Source: an uncultured Bacteriovorax sp. (GTDB lineage Bacteria; Bdellovibrionota; Bacteriovoracia; Bacteriovoracales; Bacteriovoracaceae). From it: a stretch of DNA of 6,069 nt. Numbering within the stretch: position 1 is the first letter of the stretch; each line of letters begins with the position of its first letter. Both the position numbers and the translations under genes were made by a program. The stretch spans positions 1 to 6,069 of the forward strand of contig CAMLKK010000094.1 of assembly GCA_946480715.1 (NCBI GenBank), read 5' to 3'. The notes below the pieces were generated by a model. The model worked only from the letters and a program-made list of their open reading frames with translations, was not told the DNA's origin and searched no databases. Shown here in pieces: positions 5,990-6,069 of the stretch.

Positions 5990-6069
5990 ATGGAAACACT
6001 TCTCGAATTCTGGCAATTCATCAAAAAAAGAAAGAAGTATTGGTTAATTCCACTTTTTATTTCGCTCAT
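5990..6069 (+). CDS. DUF5989-type small membrane protein, N-terminal part (runs off the window)
   Basis: From ATG 5990 the frame stays open to the right edge and gives 26 residues. They begin METLLEFWQFIKKRKKYW and continue into a hydrophobic LIPLFISL. This resembles the start of DUF5989 proteins, about 50 residues long, which begin with an LxEFWxFLKxRKKxWLLP pattern leading into one membrane helix. Such proteins commonly follow SxtJ-like genes in clusters with carbamoyltransferases and surface-polysaccharide enzymes. The preceding TAGGAA supports the start. Function is unknown; the C-terminus is outside the window. Confidence 0.7.
   Translation, partial: METLLEFWQFIKKRKKYWLIPLFISL

Overview
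The window is an AT-rich, tightly packed bacterial chromosome segment. It carries a small trehalose/glucose metabolism cluster flanked by a tRNA-methyltransferase-like gene on the left and the start of a small membrane-protein operon on the right. No mobile elements, CRISPR arrays, rRNA or tRNA genes are visible. Low GC, GTG use at one start, purine-rich ribosome-binding sites and a fungal-type OtsA-OtsB fusion fit a Gram-negative such as a Bdellovibrionota/Bacteriovorax-like bacterium, but this is a low-confidence inference.

Layout: (1) bases 1-57 may be the tail of an upstream gene that couples into (2) a short TrmK/COG2384-type SAM-dependent methyltransferase (64-576, +). (3) Converging on it with a 14-bp gap is a bifunctional trehalose-6-phosphate synthase/phosphatase (591-2789, -). 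(4) Diverging from that gene across 75 bp is a cytoplasmic GH15 glycosidase (2865-4646, +). (5) Converging on the GH15 gene, with the two stop codons sharing one TTAA, is a ROK-family sugar kinase (4643-5590, -). (6) A 160-bp divergent intergenic region holds several inverted repeats and candidate promoters. (7) After it come a short SxtJ-like membrane protein (5751-5981, +) and the first 26 codons of a DUF5989-type membrane protein (5990 to the right edge).

Working model (inference): OtsAB makes trehalose from UDP-glucose and glucose-6-phosphate. The GH15 enzyme, with no signal peptide, could hydrolyse trehalose (or another alpha-glucan) to glucose in the cytoplasm. The ROK kinase could return glucose to glucose-6-phosphate. 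The three genes would form a complete trehalose synthesis/turnover module.

The most interesting non-coding signal is a pair of 19-bp palindromes of similar sequence. One lies midway between the otsAB and GH15 starts, the other upstream of the ROK gene. They could be operators of one shared regulator. The SxtJ-like/DUF5989 pair at the right edge belongs to a poorly understood membrane module often found beside carbamoyltransferases; the rest of it lies outside the window.
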